Positions 49,345 through 61,363 of a stretch of DNA of 64,000 nucleotides are shown here, in pieces. Source of the stretch: Corella eumyota (Eukaryota; Chordata; Ascidiacea; Phlebobranchia; Corellidae). Position numbers and translations under genes: made by a program. The notes beneath the pieces are model-generated. The model did no database searches. It saw only the letters and a program-made list of their open reading frames with translations, and was not told the origin of the DNA. Where the stretch lies: positions 6,882,001 through 6,946,000 of the forward strand of contig OY720101.1 of the NCBI GenBank assembly GCA_963082875.1, written 5' to 3'. Each line of letters opens with the position of its first letter. Positions within the stretch are counted from its first letter, which is position 1.

Positions 49345-50775
49345 GTTGAATTTAAAACAGATCAACACTTTTACATATAAAACATTAAATATACAAAACC
49401 TATAAAACAATGTGTGGTTTCATTTACAGATTTGCTGTAGTTAAAACATATGTGTTAAACATGATACAAAAAATAATCAGAAATAATAAGGAAATCGTAT
49501 TAATTAGGTCAAGTAATTAGGGTGTCGAACAAAGCACAAAATTTTGAGCTTTTATTGTTGGGTAATGGTCATGGCAGCTTATGTTTGCACATTTACTTAA
49601 ATGCAACCTACAGACTTTTAACAGATAACTAGCAGACTGGATAGTTGATACTATATATTTGATTTGTTTGGAAATAAGTTTTTATTTGGAAACCAGCTGA
49701 AAAGTGTTAGATAAATTTATAAAAATATTTAGTTTTTACTATCTAACCATAATAGGCAGAGATAGAGTAATGTACTTTATTCTATTACTAGTTCAGTAGT
49801 TGTTAGTTAATTTACATTCATATTTTAAATTAGAGGTTAACTTTTTAATAACACCATAATGCTAGGGTGCTTTTTATTTAATTAATTTTGTAATTCTGTA
49901 AATTGCGATTCGTATCGGTCTTGACATTTTACGTTGTTATTAACGAGGCTGCCTCCTTACGTTACAATAAGTAAGTAATTACAGTAATGCACAGTTTAAA
50001 ATTAACTAATCTTTAACGAAATATTGATCTTTATTAGTTAAAAGACAAAACAAACTGAAAAAAGTAAAAACTACAAGACATACACATATCCAAAACGGAA
50101 CAAGAAACGTAGCAATCCAGATGTTTTGTGGCAAAACAATGGTTTTAGCTGGTCTTCGATATATTTGTGACAATATTTTTTCATATACTCTTTAAAAATT
50201 TTTAGGTTTAAATAACTCATATAATCATACAACTTTTTTTGTATTTTTTAGTAATTAAATAATTTATTTAAATTTTACTGGCCAATTTTGTTAAACTAAT
50301 TGGAAAGTCTCAAATGTGTTAAGTTTTCTATCGTAACATCAGGAAAATTCGAATCCAGCGTGTTACAGAAATTTAAAGTTTAGGTAAGTTTACGTTTTAT
50401 TTTAATTACTAACTATCCATTTAAATTATTAGTTATATTTATATTATAATTTTCGTTTGGAGGTATGTATGGTTAATGTTCTAAAAGTTTGAATGATTTT
50501 TTAGCACGTGACTTATTTGCTTATAGAAGAGAACCACGTGATTTTTATTTAGCAGTTAAACAGTCTAAAATTGTTCGTTTGCTTTTTGTTACTGTTAGGT
50601 CCTTTTTTGTGTTAAAAAGGCTTGAATTTTTTTTAAATAATTTTTTTCAACATTTGAACTTGAATTTTGCAGTATAACTGATCAGATTGATTAGGAAATA
50701 TTAAAGACAAATCAATTGGCTAATTAAGGAACAAATTTGCAGAATCTTTTATAAATTTCATAATATTTTCTAAAA
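49345..50775. promoter_or_regulatory. Divergent intergenic region, GGA and p23
   Basis: 1.43 kb between two head-to-head start codons. No exon seen. A TTTGCAG at about 50736-50742, 33 bp before the p23 ATG, is a good acceptor. It could end a 5'-UTR intron or be a trans-splice acceptor of the kind tunicates use. Bidirectional promoter use is inferred from layout only. Confidence 0.4.
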
Positions 50776-52046
50776 ATGACGCAAGACACAAAAGGCCAAG
50801 GAGATTCACCGTAAGAAAATTGTTTAAAATTTTTGTAATTTAATTTAGCAAAAAAATTTAATTTTAGCAAAATTTAATTTCTTTTTTAAATAAAATAATT
50901 CATATATTATTCAGTGCACATGCAGCTCCAACAATATGGGCACAAAGAAACGAAGTTTTGTACATAACTTTTAAAGTTTCTAGTTGCGTTGACCCTAAAG
51001 TTAACTTAGAAAATAATAAAGTTACTTTTACGGGTAGTGATGGCAACTCGAAATCAAATTATTTTAACGAACTTGAATTTTTCGATGACATCATTCCAGA
51101 TGTAAGAACCAGTTTTGTAAAAATTTATTTTTAATAATTTATATGTTAAATTTTGAATAAAATACTCACATGCTTTGTTTTGTAGGATTCAAAATGGATT
51201 AAAACCGGTATGGGAATTTTTTGTACAATTGCAAAAAAAGCCAATGACAAATATTGGCCCAGATTACTTAAAAATAAATCCAAGGTGAGACCTTGCAATT
51301 TTTATTTTTTTGAGTTAAACCCACTTAAATTCTAATTTTTATTTATTTGCAATTTTTGAATAAATTCCTTCAGGTACATTGGTTAAAAGTCGATTTTCAG
51401 CGGTACAAGGATGAAGATGAGTCCTCAGAAGATGAGGGGCAACCTGGAATGGGAGGAATGGGTGGAATGCCAGGCATGGGAGGAATGGGTGGAATGCCAG
51501 GCATGGGAGGAATGGGCGGAATGGGAGGAATGGGTGGTATGGGAGGAGACATGGACCTTGCCAGTGTAAGAAATTAATTGTCATCACCATGGGGTTATTT
51601 TTTTGTATATAATTTTATCTTTGATGTGGAAAGGTGGAATGCATGACTTAAACATAAGAGTAACATCAGTTACTTCGACCCAGTCTTGAGTTGCTATTAG
51701 CAATAGTAAAACCATTTTAAAGTTGTCGGGTTGGCTCAAATTAAAACGTAATCAAGTTTAAAAAATTTTATTTGTATTTTAGATGATGGCAAACATGGGT
51801 GGGGGAATGCCTGGGGGAACCCCCGATATGGATAATATCGAAGAGGATGAAACAGATAGTGACGACGAAGGTTTGTGAAAATACAACAACAATTTTTATT
51901 GTTACACTAAAACATAGCGAAATTAATACAAATTTTTTTTAATTTATTACCAATATTTTTAATATTAAAACCTATTGATACTTTTAGCAATTCCTGATCT
52001 TGAGGAAGCTCCTAAGGAGGAGGATGCTGCGCAGGAGGCTCAATGA
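50776..52046 (+). CDS. PTGES3: p23 co-chaperone / prostaglandin E synthase 3
   Basis: Six exons: 50776-50810, 50915-51101, 51186-51284, 51374-51565, 51783-51870, 51988-52046; 219 aa. Residues 13-125 form a CS domain with the p23 signature WAQRNEVLYITF near the start and WPRLLKNKSKVHWLKVDF at the end, the surface that clamps the closed ATP-bound HSP90 N-domains. The tail is unlike the vertebrate one: about 40 residues of Met/Gly-rich GGM-type repeats, then an acidic stretch (DNIEEDETDSDDE) and a Glu/Ala-rich end. The acidic tail is the usual p23 anti-aggregation segment. AATAAA lies about 115 bp after the stop (about 52164). Confidence 0.95.
51450..51555 (+). repeat. Coding GGM minisatellite in p23
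   Basis: In-frame tandem units of 9-21 bp built from GGAATGGG and GGTGGAATG within exon 4 of p23, encoding Gly-Gly-Met and Pro-Gly-Met repeats. The near-identical copies suggest recent slippage, so length may vary between individuals. Confidence 0.9.
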
Positions 52047-52743
52047 GAAATTTTTATTTAATTCTTTTCCAGTGTGGAGCAAGAAGTTGCGAAAACAATT
52101 TTGAATGTAAGAAGATAAAAAACAAAAATCAATTAAGTAGCTGCTCTGTATATTCCCAAGAAAAATAAACTTTACGAATATTTTAATCCCTTCATTCGTT
52201 TTAAGTTAATTTTAAATATAAATTCGTTGTAAGATGCTCTGGTCTATATTGGCTTTAACAAAAAAGTTCAAAGCATTTTGTCTTCAATTTCTGCAGTTGG
52301 CCTATTAATTTTGTGCCATATAATTTACACATTTTTCGTTATAATGTTAACATGAAAATTAGAATTTTTTGTTAATTTGCTGAACTGATTTTATAAATGA
52401 AAAACTTAGCTTGGTGTGTTTACCAACTTAAAACTATTATGCTAGAAAGAAAATTAAGGGATACTGTTGATAGAGAATCTGTATGAAAAAGGATAAATTA
52501 CAATGAGACACCATTTTCAAAATAAAAAAAATTTATTGACAAAAATAAACCCCAATTACCGTATTTCTGTTTTACAAAGCAAAGGGGATTTAAACTTTTA
52601 GGGACATTGAGGGAAAAAAGTATCTTGCAATAATTAGGTGAAGCAAATATTGAACAACTGTGTTTCAAGTAAATGTAACAGAAAAACGAAGGCAAAAAGA
52701 CATAATTCATCCATCTATTTGGCATTTTAGTTGGTTAAAAATG
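52047..52743. other. Convergent 3' flanks of p23 and the galactosyltransferase gene
   Basis: About 700 bp shared by the 3' ends of two converging genes. It includes the p23 poly(A) signal at about 52164. No exon recognised. Confidence 0.5.
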
Positions 52744-55700
52744 TCATTTATGTTTTGGTAAGCCGACGTGAAATGCCTTCACACGAGCTGGTTTAAGTGA
52801 AATGGTTGGTTTTATTTGTTTTATTGGTGCAAGGGATTTCTTGGCATCGTAAATCTCAATCTGTCCTGCATTTTTCGTATCTGAAAGAATTTCTTTTTCC
52901 ACTTCGATTTGTTCGTCTAATGACAACTTCTGTAAAGGAAAAAAATTGAAGAAAATGTCAGGGATAAACAGTGGCTAAAGGAAAGAAATAATCCATTAGT
53001 TGTTTTTTTAACTAAGAACTTAAATTAAAAATTAGCCTTTTCGATTTATAAATATTTAAAAAAATATATAGCCCTTTTTTAACTCGTAAAAAAATTTAAA
53101 AATAAAGTTAAGAGTAAACTTTTGTGGTAGATAATTTAAAAAATATTTTTTAAAAATTTTACCCTCCATTTTTTCCCAAAATGTTCGTCGTTATCATCAT
53201 TTTCTTTATCGGCATAGTCCTCAGTGTTAGCATTATAGTTATTCTCCATTACCACATCACCAGCTGTTTTTTTCTGGCGTTCAAGGTCAGTTTTCTGTAG
53301 CAGAAATTGTTTTAAACGAAGTACAACTTTTTACAAACTAGACTTACTTTGGTGTTATAAAGGCATATTTGTTTTTTTTTGGAAACTTTTTATGTAAACG
53401 TTGGTTAATATTTTAATTGTTCTGTATTAAATCTTTTAATTCAATTTGCATAAATAGAATTTTTGCCATGGGTAAAAACTTACGTGTATTTTGGCCATTT
53501 GTCTTTGGAATTCTGCCTCTCTTTTAGCTTGCATTGCAGCACGTTGACTCACTTTGGCATTTTCTCGTGCTACTGCATTCTCTTGCATCATTTGTCTAGT
53601 AAACCAATAAGAAAGTTTTTTGTTAAAAGATTAAAATTGGCGCACCACTATTGTTTACATATAGCTTACACGACATATTATCACATGCCTAATTAATGCA
53701 ACTTAAAACCTATTAACTTTAAGTGATATGAAAAAAATAGTAGCCTTGTTTTTTTGAATTTTTGTTTGGCAAAACCAAGTGTTTCTTACTTCCAACTTTG
53801 CTCTCGTATTTCAGCATCTTTTTCTCTGTCCCCGGTTGTTACTTCAAACCACCAATTCCATTGAAAGTAAGGCTGATTAAGTTTATCCTGTATCTTACTT
53901 TCGACGGAATAACACCCTAAAGGTAAAATAAAGGATAATTAAAACGTTATGGCTGTGTACGACTTCCGCGTTTTGTATCGCATGAACTGCTTTTTATTTA
54001 TTAAAGTTAATTTGAATAAAAACCTGGGATATTTGCTATTGTAAAATCGGCGCTCTTGACTGTGAATTCCCGGGGAGTTTCTGGGTTTGAGAAATCAAGC
54101 TTTTTTCTATTGGCCCAGTTAAAAGTGTAGTAATCTAAAAATTAAATTTGTTTAATATAAATAAAAAAGAAATTAAAATATATAAATAAAAAATATGTCA
54201 CATTCTTACTTTCTCCTTTGCTCTGCTGTGCTTCGAAAAATTTGTGGTCGCGGTAATATAAAAACTCTGGAGGTTGAAGAAGAACCTACAAAACAGTATT
54301 GTTAGTATTAACTTTAACAAACAAACAAATCTACAACCCATTGCCCTGAGTTTGGTTCCCATGGGTACTACTTTGCAGTTTTTTTTGCATTGGCGCTTTG
54401 TTAATCTAAAGAATTTTCATACATTTACAAAACATCACTGTTCGGTAGTGCAACCTTCCGGTCTGGACACAGGTTCAGGACAAAAGGTTTTTTGTTAGGG
54501 TCGCACTATTCTCATAATATTTGAATTTAAGTAGTATACAAAAGTTGCAAACCGCGTCCAGTTTATACTTTTTTACTAACTTTTAAATCACTTTAAGGTT
54601 GTAAAGAGTAAAATTTATAATGGAACATTTTAGATTATAAAGCTATAAAGCAACAATATAAAGCTAACCAATCTAAAAAAGACGTATTTACAAATGATAT
54701 TGTTTTGATACCTCAAGCACTATACTAAACGAGAAATAATGATCTAACGTATGCGCGTTGAGATCATTTAACCATTCAGTAATATTTTTGCCCACATAAA
54801 TCCGAACAGGTTTTTGCACTTTTTGGTATGAACCAAATAAAGTGGGACAGTATTTAATGTAGGTTGTGTAGGGTTTGCTTGAGTCCCAAAAAGCTCTTTT
54901 TGTTAAATTTGATTTTTCTAACTCCTCTTCATTAAGATCGTTTTGTAGTCTCACACCGGCCAGTCTTAAGTCGTTACGAAGAGAACCCAATGGCAATTTA
55001 CCGCCATTTTCTTCGATCAATCTTTCGAGGACATTTTCTTTGTGTCTCGGTGAACCAAAAGGATGCAATGAAAATTGATTTTCGCTCTCTTGCATTACTC
55101 CCCCACAAAGCGGGCCTAGTTTCTCGCAAACTTCTTTTGAAATGGTTAGATTTGGATAAATAACAGGTTTTTCTATAAGGTGTGGTCGTTCAATAGTAAA
55201 ATCGTTGTTTTCGATCCAATGACAAATAGCGCCTTCGTCTTTTGGTGGTGAGAACATCGAACACACAGATATAAAAAAAAATTAAAAGAAATATTAAAAA
55301 TAAAATTTTACTTACTGCAAAATGTACTTGGATGCTGTAACGGTGTTGTGTTATGTTTTGGTGCAAGTCCGGGTTTAACATAAGCGGTTTTGTCAACCAT
55401 TGAAAATCCCCTGAATCGCCGGGACAGTATTTTACGAACGCTGCTTTGTTTGGAAAATAAAACCGCGTCTTGCCTTGCGGATTGGCGCGTGCGCTTGTGA
55501 CCACGATGTGACGTGGCATGTTGCTTTTTCGTAACGAATAGTAACCATCTCTGTTTTCGCGCAAAATGCCTTGGCATTCAGGAGCCAACGTTTCGCATAA
55601 ATTCAGCGCGTCCGCAAATTTTTCGACCATCGAGAATCGAGTGCTCTTTTCTTCCTCCGGCGGTGGAGGGATTTTTATATTCACGGTGTCTGGGACCGGA

Positions 55701-58700
55701 GAATGTTTGACAACCTTTTGAGGTATACGAAAATCTGCCGCTTCTGGTATATCGCTCAGCTCGATGCTAAAGTCAAGATATTTTCCTTCGTATTCTTCCC
55801 ATCGACACGGCCCTAAAATAAAAAACAAAAATTATAAAATTAAAAATTAATTATGGTTTTTTATTATAGGGCCGTGTCAAATTTAAAATAATGCGCTTAA
55901 CAAACACCGTTTTGTTAATTTTTTTAATTTTTAAATTTATTGTGAACTTTTAATTCCCTTCATGTTTTTTTATTCCTAACATAATTCTTATCACACGTGA
56001 CGCTTATGCATTATTTATTAATTTTTACCAAAAAAAGATTTAAGTTTAGAATCTACAAGCAGTTGTACATGACTTTAATTAAGAATTGCATCAAAGATTA
56101 TGTGTTATTTGTTTGCAAGTACGTCGATTTAATTAAAGCTGGTAAACAAAAAGAGTGTTTAAAGCATTAAACCAGTTTCTCCGCTTTGCATATTTACGTG
56201 GTTTAAGACTGCTAATTTTTATTGCAATACGTTAACCTTGTTTAATAGCCACTAGCGTTTAAGACTAGCACTCCTAATATTTATATTTCGCATATAAATT
56301 CGGTTAAGCGTGATTCAGCAGTTTAACTTTAGAAAAACTTTACCCTGAACAACTTAACCCGACGACAATACTATACTTAAGGGTTAAACTATATGAAAAA
56401 TAAGTTGGGGTTATTAGGTTAGATGATTTGAGGTTAGTTTTTTGTAAGTATTTGGTTGTGTAGAATATTGTTTTAATGTGTTTCTCTATAAGTTCATTTA
56501 AGTAAACTTAATTACTGTATTAATATTAGTTACTATGACATTATATTAACTTTAATAGTTTTAGGTTAAATTACCTGGTTTTACGTCGACGTCCATGGTA
56601 GGTACGCCATCGACAAACAGTGTTACCCGTTTTACTTCAAGTTTACGAATGTCGATCATAAGCTTGGTATAAGTAGGTTGTAAATCTGTTGAAACCATTC
56701 GATATTGTAAATCCGAAAGTCCGTCTGTTTCTGCTCTTGCTTCTCGAGTTTTGTTCAACCGCCAACTAAAGAGAGAATTGTTGTTTAACAGTGTTTAAAA
56801 TGCGTTGATAAGTAAAATTATCTTTTTAACTTACGGAAATTTGTTTGGACTGAATTGCCACGGATGCTTATGTCTTATCATCTTGTATCTTCCGACTTTC
56901 ATCGGACTTGGTACAATTCTCATTTCACTATGTATAAAAAAATACATTTAATTCGAATACATATTTACTCAAAATATCTCATTCAGACATTGCCAGCAAA
57001 ATAATCTGTATGTTTAACTTTATCATTGTGTTTAGGCAATTCTTGAATAAAGCACACTAATTAAAAATAGCCCTACCTGTAAAAAATGCGAAATTCCATG
57101 TCGTTATCTTCTCCACCCCATCCCCAAAACTGGTTGGAGTGACCGTTTGCTTTTCTATATTGTTGAGGACTTATGGCTGTAACTCCTCCAAAGTCAGTTC
57201 CATAGCGCGGAGCATAATTAAACTTGTCAATTGCTATGTATAAATATATGAGGAGTTATGATTTTGTATATGAATAAGATTTTAAAAATTTGTGTTTTTT
57301 TTAAACTTTTCTACTTGAAAAAAACATTTAGTGAAAGCGAGATCTTATAATTGGTATCAGTCAATTAAAATGAAATGTTTTGTAAGAAAAATGTAAATCG
57401 AACCATGTTATTAAATCTACTTCAAGCGAAATTAGCCAAATCAATTACTATGCTTCTACAATAAAATTAAGTGGCGTCAAAATATAACCTTATTTTGCAG
57501 CTTGTAAAATTTTATACTTGAAAAAGTTTTACTCAAATGATACGAGTTGGTTACGATACGAAGAATTTCTAGTAAGGCTGCCGTAGAGGTAGGCCTAAAC
57601 ATTTTACATCAAAGCATTATTTATAACCTGGTGATAGATGCCTTGGTTGACTACCACACATGTACATATTTCTATCGTCCTCTGGTATCATATCAACATC
57701 ATGGAAAATAATACAATCATATGCATCCCGTTTCATCACTTCCTCAAAGGCTGCATTCATCACCATTGCCTTGTTAAACTGGCCGTTGTCAAACTAAAAC
57801 AAGTTGTTAATGTGGATAAGTTAAATATTTTCTAATTAAGTTGACAATGTTTCTCCTTTAAATAGAACTGTTTTTTTTCTTAAATTTTACTTCCTATGCA
57901 TTATTAATCAACTTTAATACTTAAATTCAAATTTATTTGCTGTAATTGATCTGTTGTTGTGATTAATAATTTATTTTGTTTTGCAACTGCTACTAAGAAA
58001 AACATCAAATAAACCTTATATGAATTTAGGATAAAAAAGTTTCGTTCAAAAATCATACTTAACGTATAATTATTTAACTTAAGCTTTAATTTCTACCTGT
58101 TCTCCCACATATATACAGTATGACGATTGCTGGCGCTGCAAAATTGGGTGAAGATAATATAACAACGCTTTTAAATGGGCATCTCTATCTTTAAACGGGA
58201 TAATAACAGCAACTTTTTGTCTAAACAAGAATATTTTTTAAATTATTTTTTTTTTTATTTTCAACATAACATTGTAACACGTTAGCAATCTATTTTACAT
58301 TACATATAGTGTATAGAATTATGACTTACAATGGTTTGCAATTTGTTGGCCTGTAGCAGCCTCCAGACATCAAATCAGGGTCTGATTGATTTATTACCTC
58401 TTCGTACGACGGGGTTATGTTTGTATATATAGTTAAGGGGCCGACTGAAAAAAATTATATATAAAATTAAATAAATTACGTTTTTTGTTTTAGCATGTCA
58501 GTATTTCAACTAACCCTTACCATATTCTAGTTACAAGATTTAAGTGTAATTTAAACTTATAATTATAAGAAATATAGATAAAGATAGATTAACCAAATTT
58601 GTGGTTTTCAATTACTTCTCTCTACTCATCTTGGCAGTATTTATATATTTAAGAAGTATAATTATTGTGAAATTAAATATAAAATTATGACATTTCGTTA

Positions 58701-59286
58701 TAGCATGTACATTCAAAAGTCAACGTCTTTTTTTGATACCAAGTAAAACTAAAAGGGGCAATATTTAATGATATTAAATGTTATGATAATATTTAATGTC
58801 ATAAGTGTTTAAATAGAATCTTGATATTAAAAGTAAACTTAAACATACGTAAAGTTTCTGGTTGAGTTAAACAGCGAGGTCGTTTTCCCATTAAATGTCG
58901 GGATGGGGGATCTTCTTTTATGTTAAGTACATTGGCTTGAGGTTTTACATTATTTCCAGGTAAACGTTGTACTGCTTTGCCATAGAGGCTATTTATTTGA
59001 AGATGATTCGGCAGGATTACCATACTATAAAAATTCAAAAGTAAAAATTTATGTACGTAAAAAATTGTACATATTTTTATTGAGTATAAGTACAAGCTAT
59101 ATAATAATCAAGTTTTTTTATATCATACCTTTGTGATCTTCTTTTTATTAAAACCAAAAGTAAGTACAAGAGAAAACCAACAACAAATAGTTTGATAAGT
59201 TTTCTTTTTCCAATTTTTCTTAACCAGCTTGATGGTATTATTCCACATGTTAATATATTTCGGCTTATTCTTTGTAATAAAGCCAT
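52744..59286 (-). CDS. Beta-1,4-galactosyltransferase-like protein with a long C-terminal extension
   Basis: Sixteen exons in coding order: 59286-59129, 59024-58849, 58444-58330, 58220-58097, 57793-57628, 57233-57077, 56927-56835, 56765-56575, 55812-55312, 55238-54712, 54285-54210, 54134-54024, 53916-53790, 53595-53484, 53294-53163, 52929-52744; 983 aa. Type II membrane protein: basic tail, one transmembrane helix (31-47), stem, then a B4GALT catalytic domain (about 112-390) with VAVIIPFKDRDAHL, metal-binding DVD (223-225), FGGVTAIS and WGWGGED (283-289). It should transfer Gal or GalNAc from the UDP-sugar to a terminal GlcNAc in the Golgi lumen. Usual members end near here at about 400 residues. 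This one continues with two related Cys-bearing modules, a Gln/Arg/Ala-rich helix and an acidic-then-basic tail. The exon 9/10 junction is least certain: my choice (55312 to 55238) keeps phase; a stronger GTAAGT donor at 55316 does not. Confidence 0.85.
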
Positions 59287-60026
59287 TTTATAAAAGTTTA
59301 TATAAATAATCAATGTCGATTTGTAGCAAAAATTTATAATCGGAAACTTTTCTTTGAATTTGTTATTAAAAATTTCTTCAATATTTTCATTCCTTAACTT
59401 ATTTGAATACAGCTTTAAATAAATCTGTATAAAATAAATTGAAGTTAATCCAGTGAAATAAGTATCATAAATTAAAATGTATGTCACCTTCAACTAAACC
59501 TCTTTAAACAACCTTTTTTTAATTTTTTGTCATCATTTTGTCTGTAAAAGCTACTTGTCTAGTTTTAGGAATTAAGTATTTCTTCGTGCTACGTTGTCTC
59601 TATACGCCTAAGGCGAAAAAAAGTCGATCGTATTTTCTTCTATTTCATGCTTCTAATCTCACATTTTTGCACACATTTAGTTCCGAAAGTAATAAATTTC
59701 GATTTCGCTTAACTTTTTTTATGGGTATGTCTGCAAATAAATTGCATAAGCCTATGTTGGTACAAAAAATCTTAAACTTTATTTATTTTTTAGGTTAAAT
59801 GAAAAAATGTTGTTTTTTTAATAAATTTTATTATATATTGTAATCTCAGATAAAATATTTCACATACAAAACAATAAGTGCACGAAAATTTATAAGCAAT
59901 ACTACAAATAAATAAGTATAAATATCTTTACAAAATAAAAGGGTAAAACTGTTTTGCATGAACACAATATGAAACTTTGCAAATAAAATAAACGAAAAAA
60001 ACGGTGTGAACACATTTGCATTTCTA
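59287..60026. other. Intergenic between the galactosyltransferase and cyclin B3 genes
   Basis: AT-rich. A plus-strand open stretch at about 59538-59798 has no recognisable protein features. No exon called. Confidence 0.45.
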
Positions 60027-61363
60027 TTATACTTCGAAATAGAATTTGGTTGTTTTATGAGATAATTGCTGGTAAGAGTAGATTTCCTCTTGAGATATCG
60101 TCTGGTGTGAAGCGACTTGGTAAAAAATTGGGCTTGAATATTTAATGAAAATCTAAAATACAAAATAATTTTGCAATTGAAAATGTTACATTATTTTTTA
60201 AGTAAAATGTTTAGCTAATTAACAAACATTTGTTTATGCCTTACAAAGTTTAAAATATTTACCGTATTGAATGATGTAGTATCGATATTTCGAATCATTG
60301 AATTTAATTCAGATGCAAGTTGGATAATGTCTTTTTCAGTATATGATGTGTAATATACAAGAGTGTCGTCCCATTGTTGTTTGTTGGTCATCTTTAAAGC
60401 CAACCACAAAACTGCAGCAGCCATCTTGGAAGCAGATCGATCAACAAATTGATAACTTAGTAAGGACGATTCGAGAATATATCGAGCTAATGTAAGAGTC
60501 TTCATTCCGCATTTTGTACATTTGGCAAAACGACGAAGAAATCGATAAGAGATTGGAACGTTGATGTCAAATCCAACTTGATCAAATATAGATCTTTCTA
60601 TTGACAATAACTCGCTTCTTTTGTATGCATCGTCACAAATGAATAAATAATCATCAACGCATGGAATATTACTTTCCTAAAAATTTATAAAAGATAATTA
60701 TAGAATTTTTTCTGACATCATAAAATTTTAAACTTCATTCTTTTTTTTGTTGTGTAATCAAAGATTTGCTGTAATGTTACATATGCTTACATCAAATTTA
60801 GCTGCAATGATTAAGCATGTGGCTCCGAGAAGTTGTAACTTTTCTCTTGATATATCGACTTGGTGTAAATATAAATCAACCAACTTTACGGCCAAATACA
60901 AAGTTTCATGATTGAGTTGAAATTTTTCTTGAATCTATAAACAAAAATGAACACTTTAATATCAGAAAATATTTTAATAAAGATAGTATGCATTATATGC
61001 TAATTTATTAATTATATTAATTAATATGTAAATGTTCACCTCAACCATCCAATCTACAAGTATCGCTCTCATTTTAGGTGTGACGTCGTTGAAAGAAAGA
61101 AAATCAGATTGAATGACAAAATGTTGTTCACGTGATCGCATATATTCAAAGATGTCAAAAGCATATTCTGGAGTTTCGTAAATGTTGCTTTTATTTGCTA
61201 CATCGATGTCATTAAATTTTAATTTCTTGGGTGAGTTGATTTTTGAAGCAACGTTGGTGATGTCAGTTAAAACTTTTCTTTTGTTCGGTAAATCCTTTAC
61301 TGGGATAGGTGCTCTTCTTTTGCGAGAATTTTTAACAAGTTTTATATTTTCATTTTCAGACAT
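60027..61363 (-). CDS. CCNB3: Cyclin B3
   Basis: Four exons in coding order: 61363-61040, 60934-60791, 60676-60263, 60152-60027, all joined in phase 0; 335 aa. The short N-terminus has a destruction box RKVLTDITN (29-37, pattern RxxLxxxxN) for APC/C-driven degradation, after a basic SRKRR patch. The cyclin box begins MRAILVDWMVE and continues ETLYLAVKLVDLYL, CVDDYLFICDDAY and YRFLRRFAKC. These blocks match cyclin B3 better than cyclins A or B1/B2. It activates CDK1 (or CDK2) in M phase or meiosis. At 335 residues it lacks the long N-terminal insertion of mammalian CCNB3. The terminal exon (KYSSPIFYQVA) completes the second cyclin fold. Unspliced reading of exon 3 would give an earlier stop, so the last intron matters. 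Confidence 0.92.

Noticed and set aside
51339-51590. Minus-strand Pro/Phe-rich frame
   Set aside because: Antisense of the p23 Met/Gly repeat.
55316-55320. Stronger GTAAGT donor for galactosyltransferase exon 9 (after TTTGCA)
   Set aside because: Leaves phase 0, incompatible with the only usable acceptor before the next open segment; the overlapping GTAAAA donor four bases later keeps the frame. Flagged as the least certain junction.
59538-59798. Plus-strand 86-codon frame
   Set aside because: Basic, low-information sequence with no domain or splice links; left as intergenic.
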